NCBI RefSeq assembly: GCF_003054025.1
Contig: NZ_QBKG01000004.1
Location: forward strand, 1 to 64,000
Origin: Capnocytophaga leadbetteri
GTDB taxonomy: Bacteria; Bacteroidota; Bacteroidia; Flavobacteriales; Flavobacteriaceae
Direction of reading: 5' to 3'
DNA length: 64,000 nt
Shown: piece by piece, positions 44,826 to 54,096 of the stretch
Position numbering within the stretch: the first letter of the stretch is position 1
How the letters are laid out: every line of letters starts with the position of its first letter
Program-made: the position numbers and the translations under genes
The notes under the pieces: generated by a model
What the model was told of the DNA's origin: nothing
What the model saw: only the letters and a program-made list of their open reading frames with translations
The model's database searches: none

Positions 44826-46202
44826 CTATCTATAGCCTCGTGCTGATTTAGCTTGTTGTTTTTCGCTGATACCCATAAAGTCTTGTACTGTGCGGAAGCC
44901 AATGTAGCTACGCGCAGAGTCTTGATACTCATAGTCACGGGTATTTACTTGCAGCATAAAGGCTACGTCTTTCCAAGAACCACCGCGTATTACCTTACGT
45001 CTGTTGTTGTCGTCCAATACGTTAGGGTTCATTGTCGACATATATTCATAAGAGTTAGGGTCGTATGAAGTATTCGTCCATTCCGATACGTTACCAGCCA
45101 TATTATATAGGTTGTATCCGTTGGGCTCGTACGATTTTGCTTCTACAGTATAAAGGGCGTTGTCTGAGGCGTAGTCACCACGTAATGGTTTAAAGTTCGC
45201 CAAAAAGCACGCTTTATCATCATAGGTATAAGGACCTCCCCAAGGATAAGTACCTCCTGGTAGCCCACCACGTGCTGCATATTCCCACTCCGATTCAATC
45301 GGTAGGCGGAAAGCATTCACCGTATAATCACCTTTTGATTTCTGATAAGCATTCTTATTAAGAGTACGCCACTCGCAGAAAGCCTTCGCTTGTATCCAGC
45401 TTACACCTACTACAGGGTAGTCGCCATAGGCTTCGTGCCAGAAATAGTCATTGTGCATAGGCTCATTATATGAGTAGTTAAAGTCTCTAATCCATACAGT
45501 AGTATCAGGATAAACTTTCACTATTTCTTCTTTAATGAAGTCTTTACGTTTACCTCTTGCACGAGCAGCTTTTTCCATATCAAGCCATTGATATTTAAAC
45601 TCAAACTTTTGTACGTCCATAATGCGCTTGCCGTTATAAGCTTCCTCTTCGGGCAAGTACATTTTGTCCATTACTTCAGAATAGTACTCATCAGGATATT
45701 TATTTGTATCCCAAATAAGTGCTTTCTTCTTATTGAGTTTACGCGCTTTTTGGTCACCGTAAGTATTTTGAAGATACTGTTGGTAAGCGTTCATCTTCTC
45801 TGTATTAGTGTCTAAGTATGCAAAGTCACCAATACCACCGCTACCTGAGGTTTGGCCTGTTTGTTCAGCCATATCGGCTAACTGAGTACGGATAATAGAG
45901 TCGCGTACCCAATTCACAAATTGGCGGTATTCACTATTTGTAATTTCAGTTTCGTCCATATAAAACGAACCAACACTCACAGTTTTGACTGGAGCGTTTA
46001 AACTCGCGGTTTTATCATCATCAGAACTACCCATAATGAAAGAACCACTCGGGATAAGCGTCATACCATACGGAGTAGGCTGCTTCCAGCTCTTACCCCC
46101 TACACCTACAAGCTCTCCTTTGTTATCGCCACCTCCACGTCTACACGCTGTCATTACAAAGAATGATAGTAGCACTACAAATATTCTTCTTGCCATAAAC
46201 AT
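44826..46202 (-). CDS. gldK: Gliding motility / type IX secretion lipoprotein GldK
   Basis: 458 residues, a formylglycine-generating-enzyme-like (SUMF1) lipoprotein. The lipobox cysteine is at residue 20 (FFVMTACRR). Landmarks are TLIPSGSFIMGSSDDD, DETEITNSEYRQFVNWV and the C-terminal GGSWKDVAFMLQ ... YIGFRTVQDF. GldK forms the outer-membrane ring with GldN. Two ATGs at 46202 and 46196 are possible; the first is used. A minus-strand -7 box (TACGTTTG) is at 46230-46237. First gene of the operon. Confidence 0.94.
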   Translation of the reverse strand: MFMARRIFVVLLSFFVMTACRRGGGDNKGELVGVGGKSWKQPTPYGMTLIPSGSFIMGSSDDDKTASLNAPVKTVSVGSFYMDETEITNSEYRQFVNWVRDSIIRTQLADMAEQTGQTSGSGGIGDFAYLDTNTEKMNAYQQYLQNTYGDQKARKLNKKKALIWDTNKYPDEYYSEVMDKMYLPEEEAYNGKRIMDVQKFEFKYQWLDMEKAARARGKRKDFIKEEIVKVYPDTTVWIRDFNYSYNEPMHNDYFWHEAYGDYPVVGVSWIQAKAFCEWRTLNKNAYQKSKGDYTVNAFRLPIESEWEYAARGGLPGGTYPWGGPYTYDDKACFLANFKPLRGDYASDNALYTVEAKSYEPNGYNLYNMAGNVSEWTNTSYDPNSYEYMSTMNPNVLDDNNRRKVIRGGSWKDVAFMLQVNTRDYEYQDSARSYIGFRTVQDFMGISEKQQAKSARGYR

Positions 46203-46229
46203 TGTTTAAATTCACATTTAATTAGGGCG

Positions 46230-46237
46230 CAAACGTA
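46230..46237 (-). promoter_or_regulatory. -7 box of the gldKLMN operon
   Basis: TACGTTTG followed by CGCCC on the minus strand, 27 bases before the ATG. Confidence 0.5.
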
Positions 46238-46385
46238 CGCATTTTATTTTACACCAGCAAAATTTATTTACTTTTATTTTTTGTGAAAGGCAAATTTTAA
46301 CAATTTATTTACAATTCACCGCGTTTCGTCACACCTATTTGTAAAAAAAGATTAAAAGAAAATCGTTTTTATTATACTTGCTTCG

Positions 46386-48512
46386 TTACTTTTTAATACC
46401 CATATTCCACAAGGTAAACGCTTGCAAATCGGCATTTTGCTCTATGGTTTTGCTCACAGGGGTACCCGCTCCGTGTCCTGCATTGGTTTCTATCCTGATA
46501 AGTATAGGCAAATTACCCTCTTGCTTGCTCTGTAGCTCTGCCGCAAATTTAAAACTGTGGGCAGGCACTACCCTATCATCGTGGTCACCAGTGGTAATGA
46601 GGGTCGCTGGGTAGCTGACACCTTTTTTCACATTATGCAGAGGCGAATAACCTTTTAGGTATTTAAACATCTCAGCGCTGTCGTCAGCAGTACCATAGTC
46701 ATACGCCCAGCCAGCACCTGCTGTAAAGGTGTGGTAACGTAGCATATCAAGCACACCCACTGCCGGAAGTGCCACCCTAAAGAGGTCAGGGCGTTGTAGC
46801 ATAGTAGCGCCTACTAACAGCCCACCATTAGAACCTCCTTTGATAGCCAAATAAGCAGGCGAAGTGTATTTCTCTTTGATAAGGTACTCAGCCGCTGCTA
46901 TAAAATCGTCAAACACATTCTGTTTCTGCATCTTAGTACCCGCATCGTGCCATTTTTTACCATATTCGCCTCCACCGCGTAAGTTAGGTACAGCATATAC
47001 ACCGCCTTGCTCCATCCATACAGCATTTACAACGCTGAAAGCAGGAGTCAAACTCACGTTGAAACCTCCGTAACCATATAATAAGGTAGGATTTTTACCA
47101 TCTAACTTCAAGCCTTTCTTATAGGTAATCATCATTGGCACTTTAGTTCCATCTTTAGAAGTGTAAAATACTTGCTTCGACTCATATTGAGTAGCATCAA
47201 AAGCAATCGCAGGTTTCCAATATTGCTCAATAGCCCCTGAAGCTAAGTCCATTTTATAGATACTGCTGGGGGTAGCATAGTTAGTAAAAGTGAAATAAGT
47301 ATGCGCTTCTTTCTTCTTAGCGTGAAAGCCACTCGCAGTACCTATATTAGGCAACTGCACCTCGCGCACGAGCTTGCCTGTATAGTCGTACTGTTTTACT
47401 TTTGAAAGCGCATCTACCATATAGTGAGCGAAAAGATACTCGCCAGCGGTACTGATACTCAATACATTATCCGTTTCTGCAATCACATCTTGCCAGTGAG
47501 CAGGTTGCGGATTTTTAGCCTCTACCTTCACCAATCTACCGTTAGGAGCATTCAGATTTGTCTCTAAGAAGAAGGTCGTACCTTGGTTGCTCACAAAGCT
47601 TGTGTCGCCGTCAAAGCTATCAGTAATGGTTACAAGAGGAGCGTTAGCTTTGGTCAAATCTTTCACAAATAACTTGTTGCCTGAAGTCGCATTGGCAGCC
47701 GAAATGAAGAGGTAAGCACCATCGTCCGACACGCTGCCCGATACATAGCGGTATTTTTCGGCAGGAGTACCACCAAATACCAATACATCTTGACTTTGTG
47801 GGGTGCCGAGTTTATGGTAGTATAGCTTATGTTGGTCAGTCTTAGCCGATAGCTCACTACCTTTGGGTTTGTCATAGCTTGAGTAGTAAAAACCTTCGTT
47901 GCCTTTCCACGCTATGCCACTAAATTTTATATCTACTAAGGTCTCGCCTATTTGTTTTTTGGTTTTAGCATCTAATACGATACCCTTGCGCCAGTCGCTA
48001 CCCCCCTCCGAGATGAGGTACGCCACAAGCGAGCCGTCTTCGGTGAAAGCCACTGTAGCTAATGAGGTGGTACCATCAGCCGAAAAAGTATTAGGATTCA
48101 AAAATACTTCTTCTTTACCGTCTTTATCTTTGCGGTACAACACCGACTGATTTTGCAGTCCATCGTTCTTATAATAATAGGTGTAATCGCCTTCTACAAA
48201 AGGTGAACCTATTTTTTCGTAGTTCCACAGCTTTTCTAATTTCTCTTTAATAGTTTGCCTATAAGGAATTTTAGAGAGATAGTCAAAAGTGAAAGCATTC
48301 TGAGCCTTCACCCACGCAGCAGTTTCAGCCGAGCGGTCATCTTCTAACCATCTATAAGGGTCAGCCACTTGAGTGCCGAAGTAAGTATCTACCGTACTGT
48401 CTTTGCGTGTTTGTGGATAATTCATTTTCTCTTCATTAGTAGAGGAAGGAGTTTGATTTTGCTGGCAAGCTACTAATAGCAGCAGCCCTACCGGTAATAC
48501 AAAGTGTTTCAT
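46386..48512 (-). CDS. Prolyl oligopeptidase family serine peptidase, lipoprotein
   Basis: 708 residues, S9A type. The signal peptide with lipobox cysteine (LLLLVACQQ) marks a periplasmic or outer-membrane lipoprotein. A beta-propeller fills about 80-430, then the alpha/beta-hydrolase domain with the nucleophile in [10 protein letters not shown], Asp in [11 protein letters not shown] and His in NAGHGAGTP. It cleaves after proline in short peptides. Single gene. Confidence 0.92.
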   Translation of the reverse strand: MKHFVLPVGLLLLVACQQNQTPSSTNEEKMNYPQTRKDSTVDTYFGTQVADPYRWLEDDRSAETAAWVKAQNAFTFDYLSKIPYRQTIKEKLEKLWNYEKIGSPFVEGDYTYYYKNDGLQNQSVLYRKDKDGKEEVFLNPNTFSADGTTSLATVAFTEDGSLVAYLISEGGSDWRKGIVLDAKTKKQIGETLVDIKFSGIAWKGNEGFYYSSYDKPKGSELSAKTDQHKLYYHKLGTPQSQDVLVFGGTPAEKYRYVSGSVSDDGAYLFISAANATSGNKLFVKDLTKANAPLVTITDSFDGDTSFVSNQGTTFFLETNLNAPNGRLVKVEAKNPQPAHWQDVIAETDNVLSISTAGEYLFAHYMVDALSKVKQYDYTGKLVREVQLPNIGTASGFHAKKKEAHTYFTFTNYATPSSIYKMDLASGAIEQYWKPAIAFDATQYESKQVFYTSKDGTKVPMMITYKKGLKLDGKNPTLLYGYGGFNVSLTPAFSVVNAVWMEQGGVYAVPNLRGGGEYGKKWHDAGTKMQKQNVFDDFIAAAEYLIKEKYTSPAYLAIKGGSNGGLLVGATMLQRPDLFRVALPAVGVLDMLRYHTFTAGAGWAYDYGTADDSAEMFKYLKGYSPLHNVKKGVSYPATLITTGDHDDRVVPAHSFKFAAELQSKQEGNLPILIRIETNAGHGAGTPVSKTIEQNADLQAFTLWNMGIKK

Positions 48513-48559
48513 ATTTTTTCAATTATTATGATAAGTGGTTGATAGTTAGCAAATAAACC

Positions 48560-48592
48560 TTGCCAAAGGATTTACATTAATTCCTTTGGCAA
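48560..48592 (-). terminator. Hairpin downstream of the outer membrane barrel gene
   Basis: TTGCCAAAGGA / TCCTTTGGCAA stem with an 11-base loop, but no strong T-run. Possible terminator of the 48627-49199 gene or a leader hairpin of the peptidase gene. Confidence 0.5.
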
Positions 48593-48626
48593 AGTTATTA
48601 TTGTTTTTTTCGTATTTCTCTTTATA

Positions 48627-49199
48627 TTAGAAGAATAAAGCAACCCCTACGCCTACACCTAAGGTTCCTTTTTGGGTTTCAGCTTTGCTATCTGCTTTAT
48701 TTTTAAGAGAATAGCTATCATAGCCTACATAACCAGTGATAGCCGCTCCTTGGTTTACAAAATAAGCAATCCCTGCTTTACCACCAAATACTAATCCGTT
48801 ATACTTATTAGCATCAGAACTTCCTGCTGACGCCATAGCATAACCTACTTTAGCCCCTACAAATGGTGCCAAATTAGCACTTAGCGGGAAGAAATAAGTA
48901 GCATTAGGTGCTATAGTAAAAATATTTTCACTATCTGATGCACCTTTTGTTTTAGAGTTAGTATACTCTAAACCTAAACCTACCGCCAAATTATCTATCA
49001 CAAAATAGTTAACATTAGGTGTGAATTTGAAAGTAGATGTTGTTGAGTTGCTCAATTCTCTACCGTCGTATTTTTCTTTAACAGTTTCAGAAGAGAATGA
49101 AAGTCCTAAGTCAGAACCTGCAAACCAATTTCCTTTTTCAGTTTGTGCGTAAGAAGCACTGGCAAAAGCAACTGCTGCCAATAAAAACAATTTTTTCAT
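48627..49199 (-). CDS. Outer membrane beta-barrel protein
   Basis: 190 residues. A signal peptide (cleaved after SASYAQ) then about eight alternating amphipathic strands (FKFTPNVNYFVIDNLAVGLG, NATYFFPLSANLAPFVGAKV) ending GVGVALFF with the terminal Phe of outer-membrane barrels. Resembles small OmpX/OprF-like porin-like proteins. Own promoter: on the minus strand TTG 49259-49261, a 19-bp spacer, TACCTTTG 49232-49239. Confidence 0.85.
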   Translation of the reverse strand: MKKLFLLAAVAFASASYAQTEKGNWFAGSDLGLSFSSETVKEKYDGRELSNSTTSTFKFTPNVNYFVIDNLAVGLGLEYTNSKTKGASDSENIFTIAPNATYFFPLSANLAPFVGAKVGYAMASAGSSDANKYNGLVFGGKAGIAYFVNQGAAITGYVGYDSYSLKNKADSKAETQKGTLGVGVGVALFF

Positions 49200-49231
49200 A
49201 GTTTTTTTAATTTTTTTTACGTTTATTATCG

Positions 49232-49261
49232 CAAAGGTAATTCTTTTTTTTGAATAGACAA
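49232..49261 (-). promoter_or_regulatory. Promoter of the outer membrane barrel gene
   Basis: A full-match minus-strand promoter (TTG, 19 bp, TACCTTTG), 33 bases before the start codon. Confidence 0.65.
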
Positions 49262-49347
49262 GTTTTTTCTGATATTAATTCTTATATTTTTTCGTGGCAT
49301 TGTTTTTGTGGGAAGTGCCAATGTATTAATAAACAATTTATTATATT

Positions 49348-49842
49348 ATGAAAAAGAAAGTATGCATAGCTACTATAGCCCTTCTTTTTTTAGGAGTGCT
49401 ACCCAGCTTAGCACAATCGCTACAGCGCCATAGTCCTGTACCTGCTATAGAATTGGTACAGCCTAGTGGCGAAAAGTTCAACCTTTCCTCTCTGAAAGGC
49501 AAATATGTACTGATAGACTTTTGGGCATCGTGGTGTGGCCCTTGCCGACAAGAGAGTCGCCACCTGCGCAAGGCCTATAATACCTACAAAAATCAGAACT
49601 TCACTATTGTATCAGTATCAGTAGACAAACCCCGCGACCGCGAAAAATGGTTAGACGCCATCAAGGCCGATGGTTTAGTCTGGACGCAACTTTTAGACGA
49701 CAAAAAGACTTCTGACAGTTATGGAGTAGAGAGCCTGCCTTCAGCATTCCTCATCGACCCTGAGGGCAACCTATTAAGTCAAGGCGAAACCCTACGCGGA
49801 CAAGACCTAATGAAAACATTAGCAAAATACATAAAGAATTAA
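49348..49842 (+). CDS. TlpA-like thioredoxin-fold disulfide reductase
   Basis: 164 residues. Signal peptide (cleavage near LAQS, residue 24), then a thioredoxin fold with WASWCGPCRQE (C63, C66) and the cis-proline in SLPSAFLIDPEG. Periplasmic members reduce disulfides in cytochrome c maturation or other envelope proteins. It is a single gene, divergent from the barrel gene. The C-terminus (GQDLMKTLAKYIKN) is typical of the group. Confidence 0.88.
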   Translation: MKKKVCIATIALLFLGVLPSLAQSLQRHSPVPAIELVQPSGEKFNLSSLKGKYVLIDFWASWCGPCRQESRHLRKAYNTYKNQNFTIVSVSVDKPRDREKWLDAIKADGLVWTQLLDDKKTSDSYGVESLPSAFLIDPEGNLLSQGETLRGQDLMKTLAKYIKN

Positions 49843-49871
49843 CCCCTAAGTTAATTTGCCCTTACTTTCAC

Positions 49872-49915
49872 CGAACAATGAGCGAACGATGAGCGAACGA
49901 TGAGCGAACAATAAG
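49872..49915 (+). repeat. 11-bp tandem repeat, four units
   Basis: CGAACAATGAG, CGAACGATGAG, CGAACGATGAG, CGAACAATAAG in a row. Related but decayed units lie inverted at about 28525-28555. Confidence 0.85.
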
Positions 49916-49940
49916 CGAAGGAAAGTCGGCAAGTTAGTAT

Positions 49941-49981
49941 AAAAAAAGCTGTCACAAAATAAGATTTGCGACAGCTTTTTT
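49941..49981. terminator. Hairpin, copy 1 of an inverted pair
   Basis: AAAAAAAGCTGTC / GACAGCTTTTTT stem with T-run, ending the TlpA-like gene and the 49997-50614 gene convergently. A near-identical inverted copy is at 50669-50708. Confidence 0.88.
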
Positions 49982-49996
49982 ACTTTTCATTTTTTG

Positions 49997-50614
49997 TTAA
50001 TGACAAAAAGCCACCATATCTAATTCGTTTTCAAGACAAAAAGCGATGTTCTCTTTTAGTCCCATAATATGTTCATAGCTATAGCCTTTGTCTTCTTCTT
50101 CATCAGTTTCACCTTCAATTAAGTCTTCTATTTCCTCAGGGGTTTTATGCACTTTTGATAATAAATCCGAAAGGGCTTGCAGGTGCTTTTTATCAAGTAG
50201 ACTTATCATAGGGAAATCATCTATCTCTGGGATAGAAAATGGGTGAAAATGGTCAGCAGGGAAGAGTTCGGTATCTATTTCAGTCTTTATATTCCATTCT
50301 TCTGAAAGCACTTGATTGATAAGTTCTGTTTCGTACCAAAACTTAATCTCCTGTGTATAAGGTAATTCTACACCCAAAGTAGCGCAAATACCGATAAAGG
50401 CATAGCCATAGATATACCCATCTTGTTCATTATACTGATTACCCATAATGATGTCGGTAAGGGCCTTAATAGTCTGATTGTCATCATCTTCATCGGCATA
50501 GTTCTGAAAAGTATCATTAGCTTTTACCTTTTGCAAAAGGGCTTCATCTTTAGAGCCAAAAACAGCTTTGATTTCAGGAGTTTTCACTCCGTAAGCAAAC
50601 ATATAGTATCCCAT
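49997..50614 (-). CDS. Hypothetical protein, possibly DUF7691
   Basis: 205 residues, acidic, soluble, no signal. The start MGYYMFAYGVKTPEIKAVFG and the overall layout recall a family I know as DUF7691, but I cannot verify this. It is flanked on both sides by inverted copies of one hairpin and has its own promoter (minus strand, TTG 50668-50670, 19 bp, TATCTTTG 50641-50648). An immunity or defence role is conceivable because such small acidic proteins are frequent in accessory loci; there is no direct evidence. Confidence 0.7.
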   Translation of the reverse strand: MGYYMFAYGVKTPEIKAVFGSKDEALLQKVKANDTFQNYADEDDDNQTIKALTDIIMGNQYNEQDGYIYGYAFIGICATLGVELPYTQEIKFWYETELINQVLSEEWNIKTEIDTELFPADHFHPFSIPEIDDFPMISLLDKKHLQALSDLLSKVHKTPEEIEDLIEGETDEEEDKGYSYEHIMGLKENIAFCLENELDMVAFCH

Positions 50615-50640
50615 AAGTAAAATATTTTTTATTGAAAGGA

Positions 50641-50670
50641 CAAAGATAGCATTTTTATGGAGAGAAACAA
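50641..50670 (-). promoter_or_regulatory. Promoter of the 49997-50614 gene
   Basis: TTG, 19 bp, TATCTTTG on the minus strand. The -33 element touches the flanking hairpin. Confidence 0.6.
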
Positions 50671-50708
50671 AAAAAGCTGTCGCAAATCTTATTTTGCGAC
50701 AGCCTTTT
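50669..50708. terminator. Hairpin, copy 2 of an inverted pair
   Basis: AAAAAAAGCTGTCGC / GCGACAGCCTTTT stem. The sequence is the reverse complement of 49941-49981 with about two differences. It lies just past the aspS stop (minus strand) and so ends aspS. Confidence 0.88.
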
Positions 50709-50729
50709 ATTTACTAATTGACAAATTTT

Positions 50730-52478
50730 CTAATTTGCTAATTGAATGCTGAGTTCTTTGAGTTGTGCCTCATCAATAGGCGAAGGGGCATCAATCATCA
50801 CATCACGACCGCTATTGTTTTTAGGGAAAGCGATAAAGTCGCGGATAGTTTCTTGTCCACCGAGCAGTGCCACCAATCGGTCGAAACCAAAAGCCAAACC
50901 ACCGTGAGGAGGAGCGCCGTATCGGAAGGCGTTCATCAAGAAGCCAAATTGTGCTTGTGCCTGCTCTGGGGTAAAGCCTAACAGCTCAAACATTTTGGCT
51001 TGCAACTCTTGGTTGAAGATACGTATAGAACCACCGCCTACTTCATTGCCGTTGAGTACGAGGTCGTAAGCATTGGCACGTACAGCACCTGGGTTGCTAT
51101 CGAGTAACGGAATATCTTCAGGTTTAGGCGAGGTGAAAGGGTGGTGCATCGCAAAGAAACGTTCTTCCTCTTCGCTCCACTCCAAAAGAGGGAAATCTAC
51201 TACCCACAATGGCGCATACTCATCAGGTTTGCGCAAACCAAGACGCTCAGCGAGTTCCATACGGAGGGCGCTGAGTTGTCCACGTACTTTATTTGCCTTG
51301 CCTGAAAGGATACAGATAAGGTCACCTGCTTTAGCGCCAGTGCGTTCTGCCCACGCCTTAAGGTCGTCCTCGTTATAGAATTTATCTACTGACGATTTGA
51401 AACTACCGTCTTCATTGCATTTTACATATACCATTCCCGAAGCGCCTACTTGCGGACGTTTCACCCATTCTATCAAAGCATCAATCTCTTTGCGAGTATA
51501 GCTGTTGGCACCAGGTACGGCAATACCAACTACTAATTCGGCTTCGTTGAATACCTTGAAATCACGGTGCTGTGCAAGGTCATTGAGCTCGCCGAATTTC
51601 ATACCGAAGCGGATATCAGGTTTGTCGTTACCGTAAGTTTTCATCGCCTCGGCATAGGTCATACGAGGGAAAGCCCCGAACTCTAAGCCTTTAAGTTCTT
51701 TAAGAAGGTGTTTTGCCAATCCTTCAAAGGTCTGGATAATATCCTCTTGTTCTACAAACGACATTTCGCAGTCTATTTGGGTAAATTCAGGCTGACGGTC
51801 GGCGCGGAGGTCTTCATCGCGGAAGCACTTTACAATTTGGAAATACTTGTCTAATCCACCTACCATAAGCAACTGCTTAAAGGTTTGTGGCGATTGAGGG
51901 AGTGCGTAGAACTCACCTGGGTTCATACGGCTAGGCACCACGAAGTCGCGTGCCCCTTCAGGTGTCGATTTGATAAGTACAGGCGTTTCTACCTCTATAA
52001 AACCTTGTTCAGAAAGGTAGTTGCGCACCATTATCCCCACTTTGTGGCGGAAAATAAGATTATCGCGCACAGGAGTACGGCGTATATCGAGGTAGCGGTA
52101 CTTCATACGGAGGTCTTCACCGCCATCGGTATTATCTTCAATGGTAAAAGGAGGAAGTTCAGAATGGTTGAGCAAAGTGAGTGCTGTAACGAGTATTTCT
52201 ACTTCTCCGGTAGGGATATTTGTGTTAGCTGCCTCACGCTTGATAACAATACCTTGTATCTGGATAACATCTTCGCGCGAAAGGGTTTTCGCTTTCTCGA
52301 ATACTGCTTTGTCAGTGCGTTCTTCATCAAAAATAAGCTGGGTGATACCGTAGCGGTCACGTAGGTCTACCCAAATCATAAATCCCTTGTTGCGGACGCG
52401 TTGTACCCATCCGCTGAGGGTTACTTGTTGGTTTTCGTGCGAGAGACGTAGCTCTCCACAAGTATGCGTTCTGTACAT
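50730..52478 (-). CDS. aspS: Aspartate-tRNA ligase
   Basis: 582 residues, full length for the bacterial-type enzyme. An OB-fold anticodon domain (1-110, [20 protein letters not shown]), a class II core with motif 2 [18 protein letters not shown], the bacterial GAD insert near 290-410, and motif 3 [15 protein letters not shown]. It charges tRNA-Asp. The 52502-52966 gene ends 23 bases upstream on the same strand. Confidence 0.97.
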   Translation of the reverse strand: MYRTHTCGELRLSHENQQVTLSGWVQRVRNKGFMIWVDLRDRYGITQLIFDEERTDKAVFEKAKTLSREDVIQIQGIVIKREAANTNIPTGEVEILVTALTLLNHSELPPFTIEDNTDGGEDLRMKYRYLDIRRTPVRDNLIFRHKVGIMVRNYLSEQGFIEVETPVLIKSTPEGARDFVVPSRMNPGEFYALPQSPQTFKQLLMVGGLDKYFQIVKCFRDEDLRADRQPEFTQIDCEMSFVEQEDIIQTFEGLAKHLLKELKGLEFGAFPRMTYAEAMKTYGNDKPDIRFGMKFGELNDLAQHRDFKVFNEAELVVGIAVPGANSYTRKEIDALIEWVKRPQVGASGMVYVKCNEDGSFKSSVDKFYNEDDLKAWAERTGAKAGDLICILSGKANKVRGQLSALRMELAERLGLRKPDEYAPLWVVDFPLLEWSEEEERFFAMHHPFTSPKPEDIPLLDSNPGAVRANAYDLVLNGNEVGGGSIRIFNQELQAKMFELLGFTPEQAQAQFGFLMNAFRYGAPPHGGLAFGFDRLVALLGGQETIRDFIAFPKNNSGRDVMIDAPSPIDEAQLKELSIQLAN

Positions 52479-52501
52479 TTCTTTTAATTATGAATTTTGA
52501 A

Positions 52502-52966
52502 TTACTTTTGATATTCTTCTAATTCCTCAGTAAGAATATCTACATAGGGTTGATGTTTTTGTTTATAGATAAAAGAGATATAATGGTTGCCTACTAAAGG
52601 ATTAGAAATAACAGAGTTTTTAATAAATAGTGTTTTCGAATTTACTCTTAGGAATAAAGCCTGAAACAACTCACTTCTAAAATGTTGAGGCGATTGGAAT
52701 CTACGTTTATTGTTATTTCTGTAATATATACCCGCACTATCACAATAATAGTATAGGATAACCTCTCTTTCTGCTATATATTTTTCTATCTTTGAGATTA
52801 TATAAGAGAAAACTTTTAGAGGATTAGGTGATAGAGGATATTTTTCTAATTCTAAAACTATTTCAACTACAGTTATTGGAATATCAGTATTAGGTTGATA
52901 TTCTGATAAGGCTAAAGTATATAGTCCTTCCTCTATTTCGAAAGATATTCTAAGATCAAAGTCCAA
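52502..52966 (-). CDS. Hypothetical protein (DUF6169-like?)
   Basis: 154 residues, start TTG at 52966 (no ATG in frame). Beta-rich with VILYYYCDSAGIYYRNNNKR at about 88-107, which resembles the LYYxCDS/R pattern of a small uncharacterised family I know as DUF6169. It is tightly coupled to the 59-residue coiled-coil gene upstream (2-base gap). Two-gene pairs of this shape can be toxin-antitoxin modules, but no toxin motif is recognised. Confidence 0.65.
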   Translation of the reverse strand: MDFDLRISFEIEEGLYTLALSEYQPNTDIPITVVEIVLELEKYPLSPNPLKVFSYIISKIEKYIAEREVILYYYCDSAGIYYRNNNKRRFQSPQHFRSELFQALFLRVNSKTLFIKNSVISNPLVGNHYISFIYKQKHQPYVDILTEELEEYQK

Positions 52967-52968
52967 AA

Positions 52969-53148
52969 TTAAATTTTTATATATTCTTTGTGTTTCATTT
53001 CCCTTATTTCTTTTTTAAGTCTCTTCTTTCGTTCCTCAAGTTCTTCCATAAAAGCTAATAGCTTTTCACTGGGGTTTCTAATCTCTATAGTCTCTGCATT
53101 ATGGGTTTTGTGCAGCACTACTCTCTCGTTTACTTTTTCTTTTTCCAT
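52969..53148 (-). CDS. Small coiled-coil hypothetical protein
   Basis: 59 residues, ATG at 53148, stop at 52969-52971. After a short N-terminal strand (VVLHKTHNAETIEI) it is one charged helix, FMEELEERKKRLKKEIREM. It ends 2 bases before the TTG of the 154-residue gene, indicating coupling. The charged helical shape is antitoxin-like. No database family recognised. Confidence 0.6.
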   Translation of the reverse strand: MEKEKVNERVVLHKTHNAETIEIRNPSEKLLAFMEELEERKKRLKKEIREMKHKEYIKI

Positions 53149-53204
53149 TAGTATCTCTTTTTTATGTTTCTAACTTTGCTAAAGTATGCGAAAACTCCGG
53201 CAAA

Positions 53205-54008
53205 TCACAATAAAAACTCGTCCTCTTCATCGCTTTCAATGCCTAAGGCTTCGTATATGTATTTGAAGGTGGAAAGCAATCGGGGTTTGCCGTCGATGAG
53301 GGCTACATCGTGTTCGAAGTGAGCTGAAGGTTTGCCGTCGGCAGTGAGGATTGTCCAGCCGTCTTTGAGTTGGCGTATGCTCTTAGTGCCCATATTAATC
53401 ATTGGCTCTATAGCCACTACCATTCCGTCTTTGAACTTCTTACCATTACCGCGCTTGCCGTAGTTAGGCATCTCAGGGTCTTCGTGCATCTTGCGTCCTA
53501 CACCGTGCCCTACGAGTTCGCGCACTACTCCATAGCCGTGAGCCTCGCAGTGCTGCTGTATAGCGTGTCCCACATCGCCTACACGGTTGCCCGCACGAAA
53601 CTGACGAATGCCTATGTACAACGATTCTTTGGTTACACGTAATAGTTCTTTTACTTCGGGAGCTACTTCGCCTACCTCGAAAGTATAAGCGTGGTCGCCG
53701 TAATAACCGTTTTTCAGTGCTCCACAGTCTATTGAAATGATGTCGCCCTCTTGTAGCGGACGGTCGTTAGGGATACCGTGTACTACTTGTGCATTAGGGC
53801 TCATACACAATGTGTTAGGGAAACCATACAAGCCCAAAAATCCTGGGATTGCCCCCTGACTGCGAATGTACTCCTCTGCTATCTTATCTAAGTAGAGAGT
53901 GGTTACCCCTGGTTTTACTTCTTTTGCCATTAACCCCAAAGTGCGAGATACCACTTGGGCTGCCTGATGTAGTAGTTCTATTTCTTCGGTTGTTCTAATA
54001 TGAATCAT
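53205..54008 (-). CDS. map: Methionine aminopeptidase, type I
   Basis: 267 residues from ATG 54008 (MIHIRTTEEIELL). The five metal ligands are visible: SIDCG, GDHAYTF, GHGVGRKMHE, VVAIEPMI and the late AHFEHDV. It removes N-terminal Met in the cytoplasm. It is longer than the usual 250 or so residues by a short acidic tail (ESDEEDEF). Preceded by TTAGTCG repeats at 54024-54050. Confidence 0.93.
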   Translation of the reverse strand: MIHIRTTEEIELLHQAAQVVSRTLGLMAKEVKPGVTTLYLDKIAEEYIRSQGAIPGFLGLYGFPNTLCMSPNAQVVHGIPNDRPLQEGDIISIDCGALKNGYYGDHAYTFEVGEVAPEVKELLRVTKESLYIGIRQFRAGNRVGDVGHAIQQHCEAHGYGVVRELVGHGVGRKMHEDPEMPNYGKRGNGKKFKDGMVVAIEPMINMGTKSIRQLKDGWTILTADGKPSAHFEHDVALIDGKPRLLSTFKYIYEALGIESDEEDEFLL

Positions 54009-54023
54009 TTTTAGCAATTAGCT

Positions 54024-54050
54024 GTTAGTCGTTAGTCGTTAGTCGTTAGA
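54024..54050. repeat. TTAGTCG-type tandem repeat
   Basis: GTTAGTCGTTAGTCGTTAGTCGTTAG, 8-bp unit. An inverted partner CTAACGAC lies at 54069-54076, giving a hairpin. Related units recur at 55750-55779 on the other side of pgi. Confidence 0.7.
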
Positions 54051-54096
54051 ATACTACGATTTCTAACCACTAACGACTGATAACTAACGCCTTTAT

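Noticed and set aside
49872-49915. CRISPR array
   Set aside because: Pure 11-bp tandem units with no spacers.
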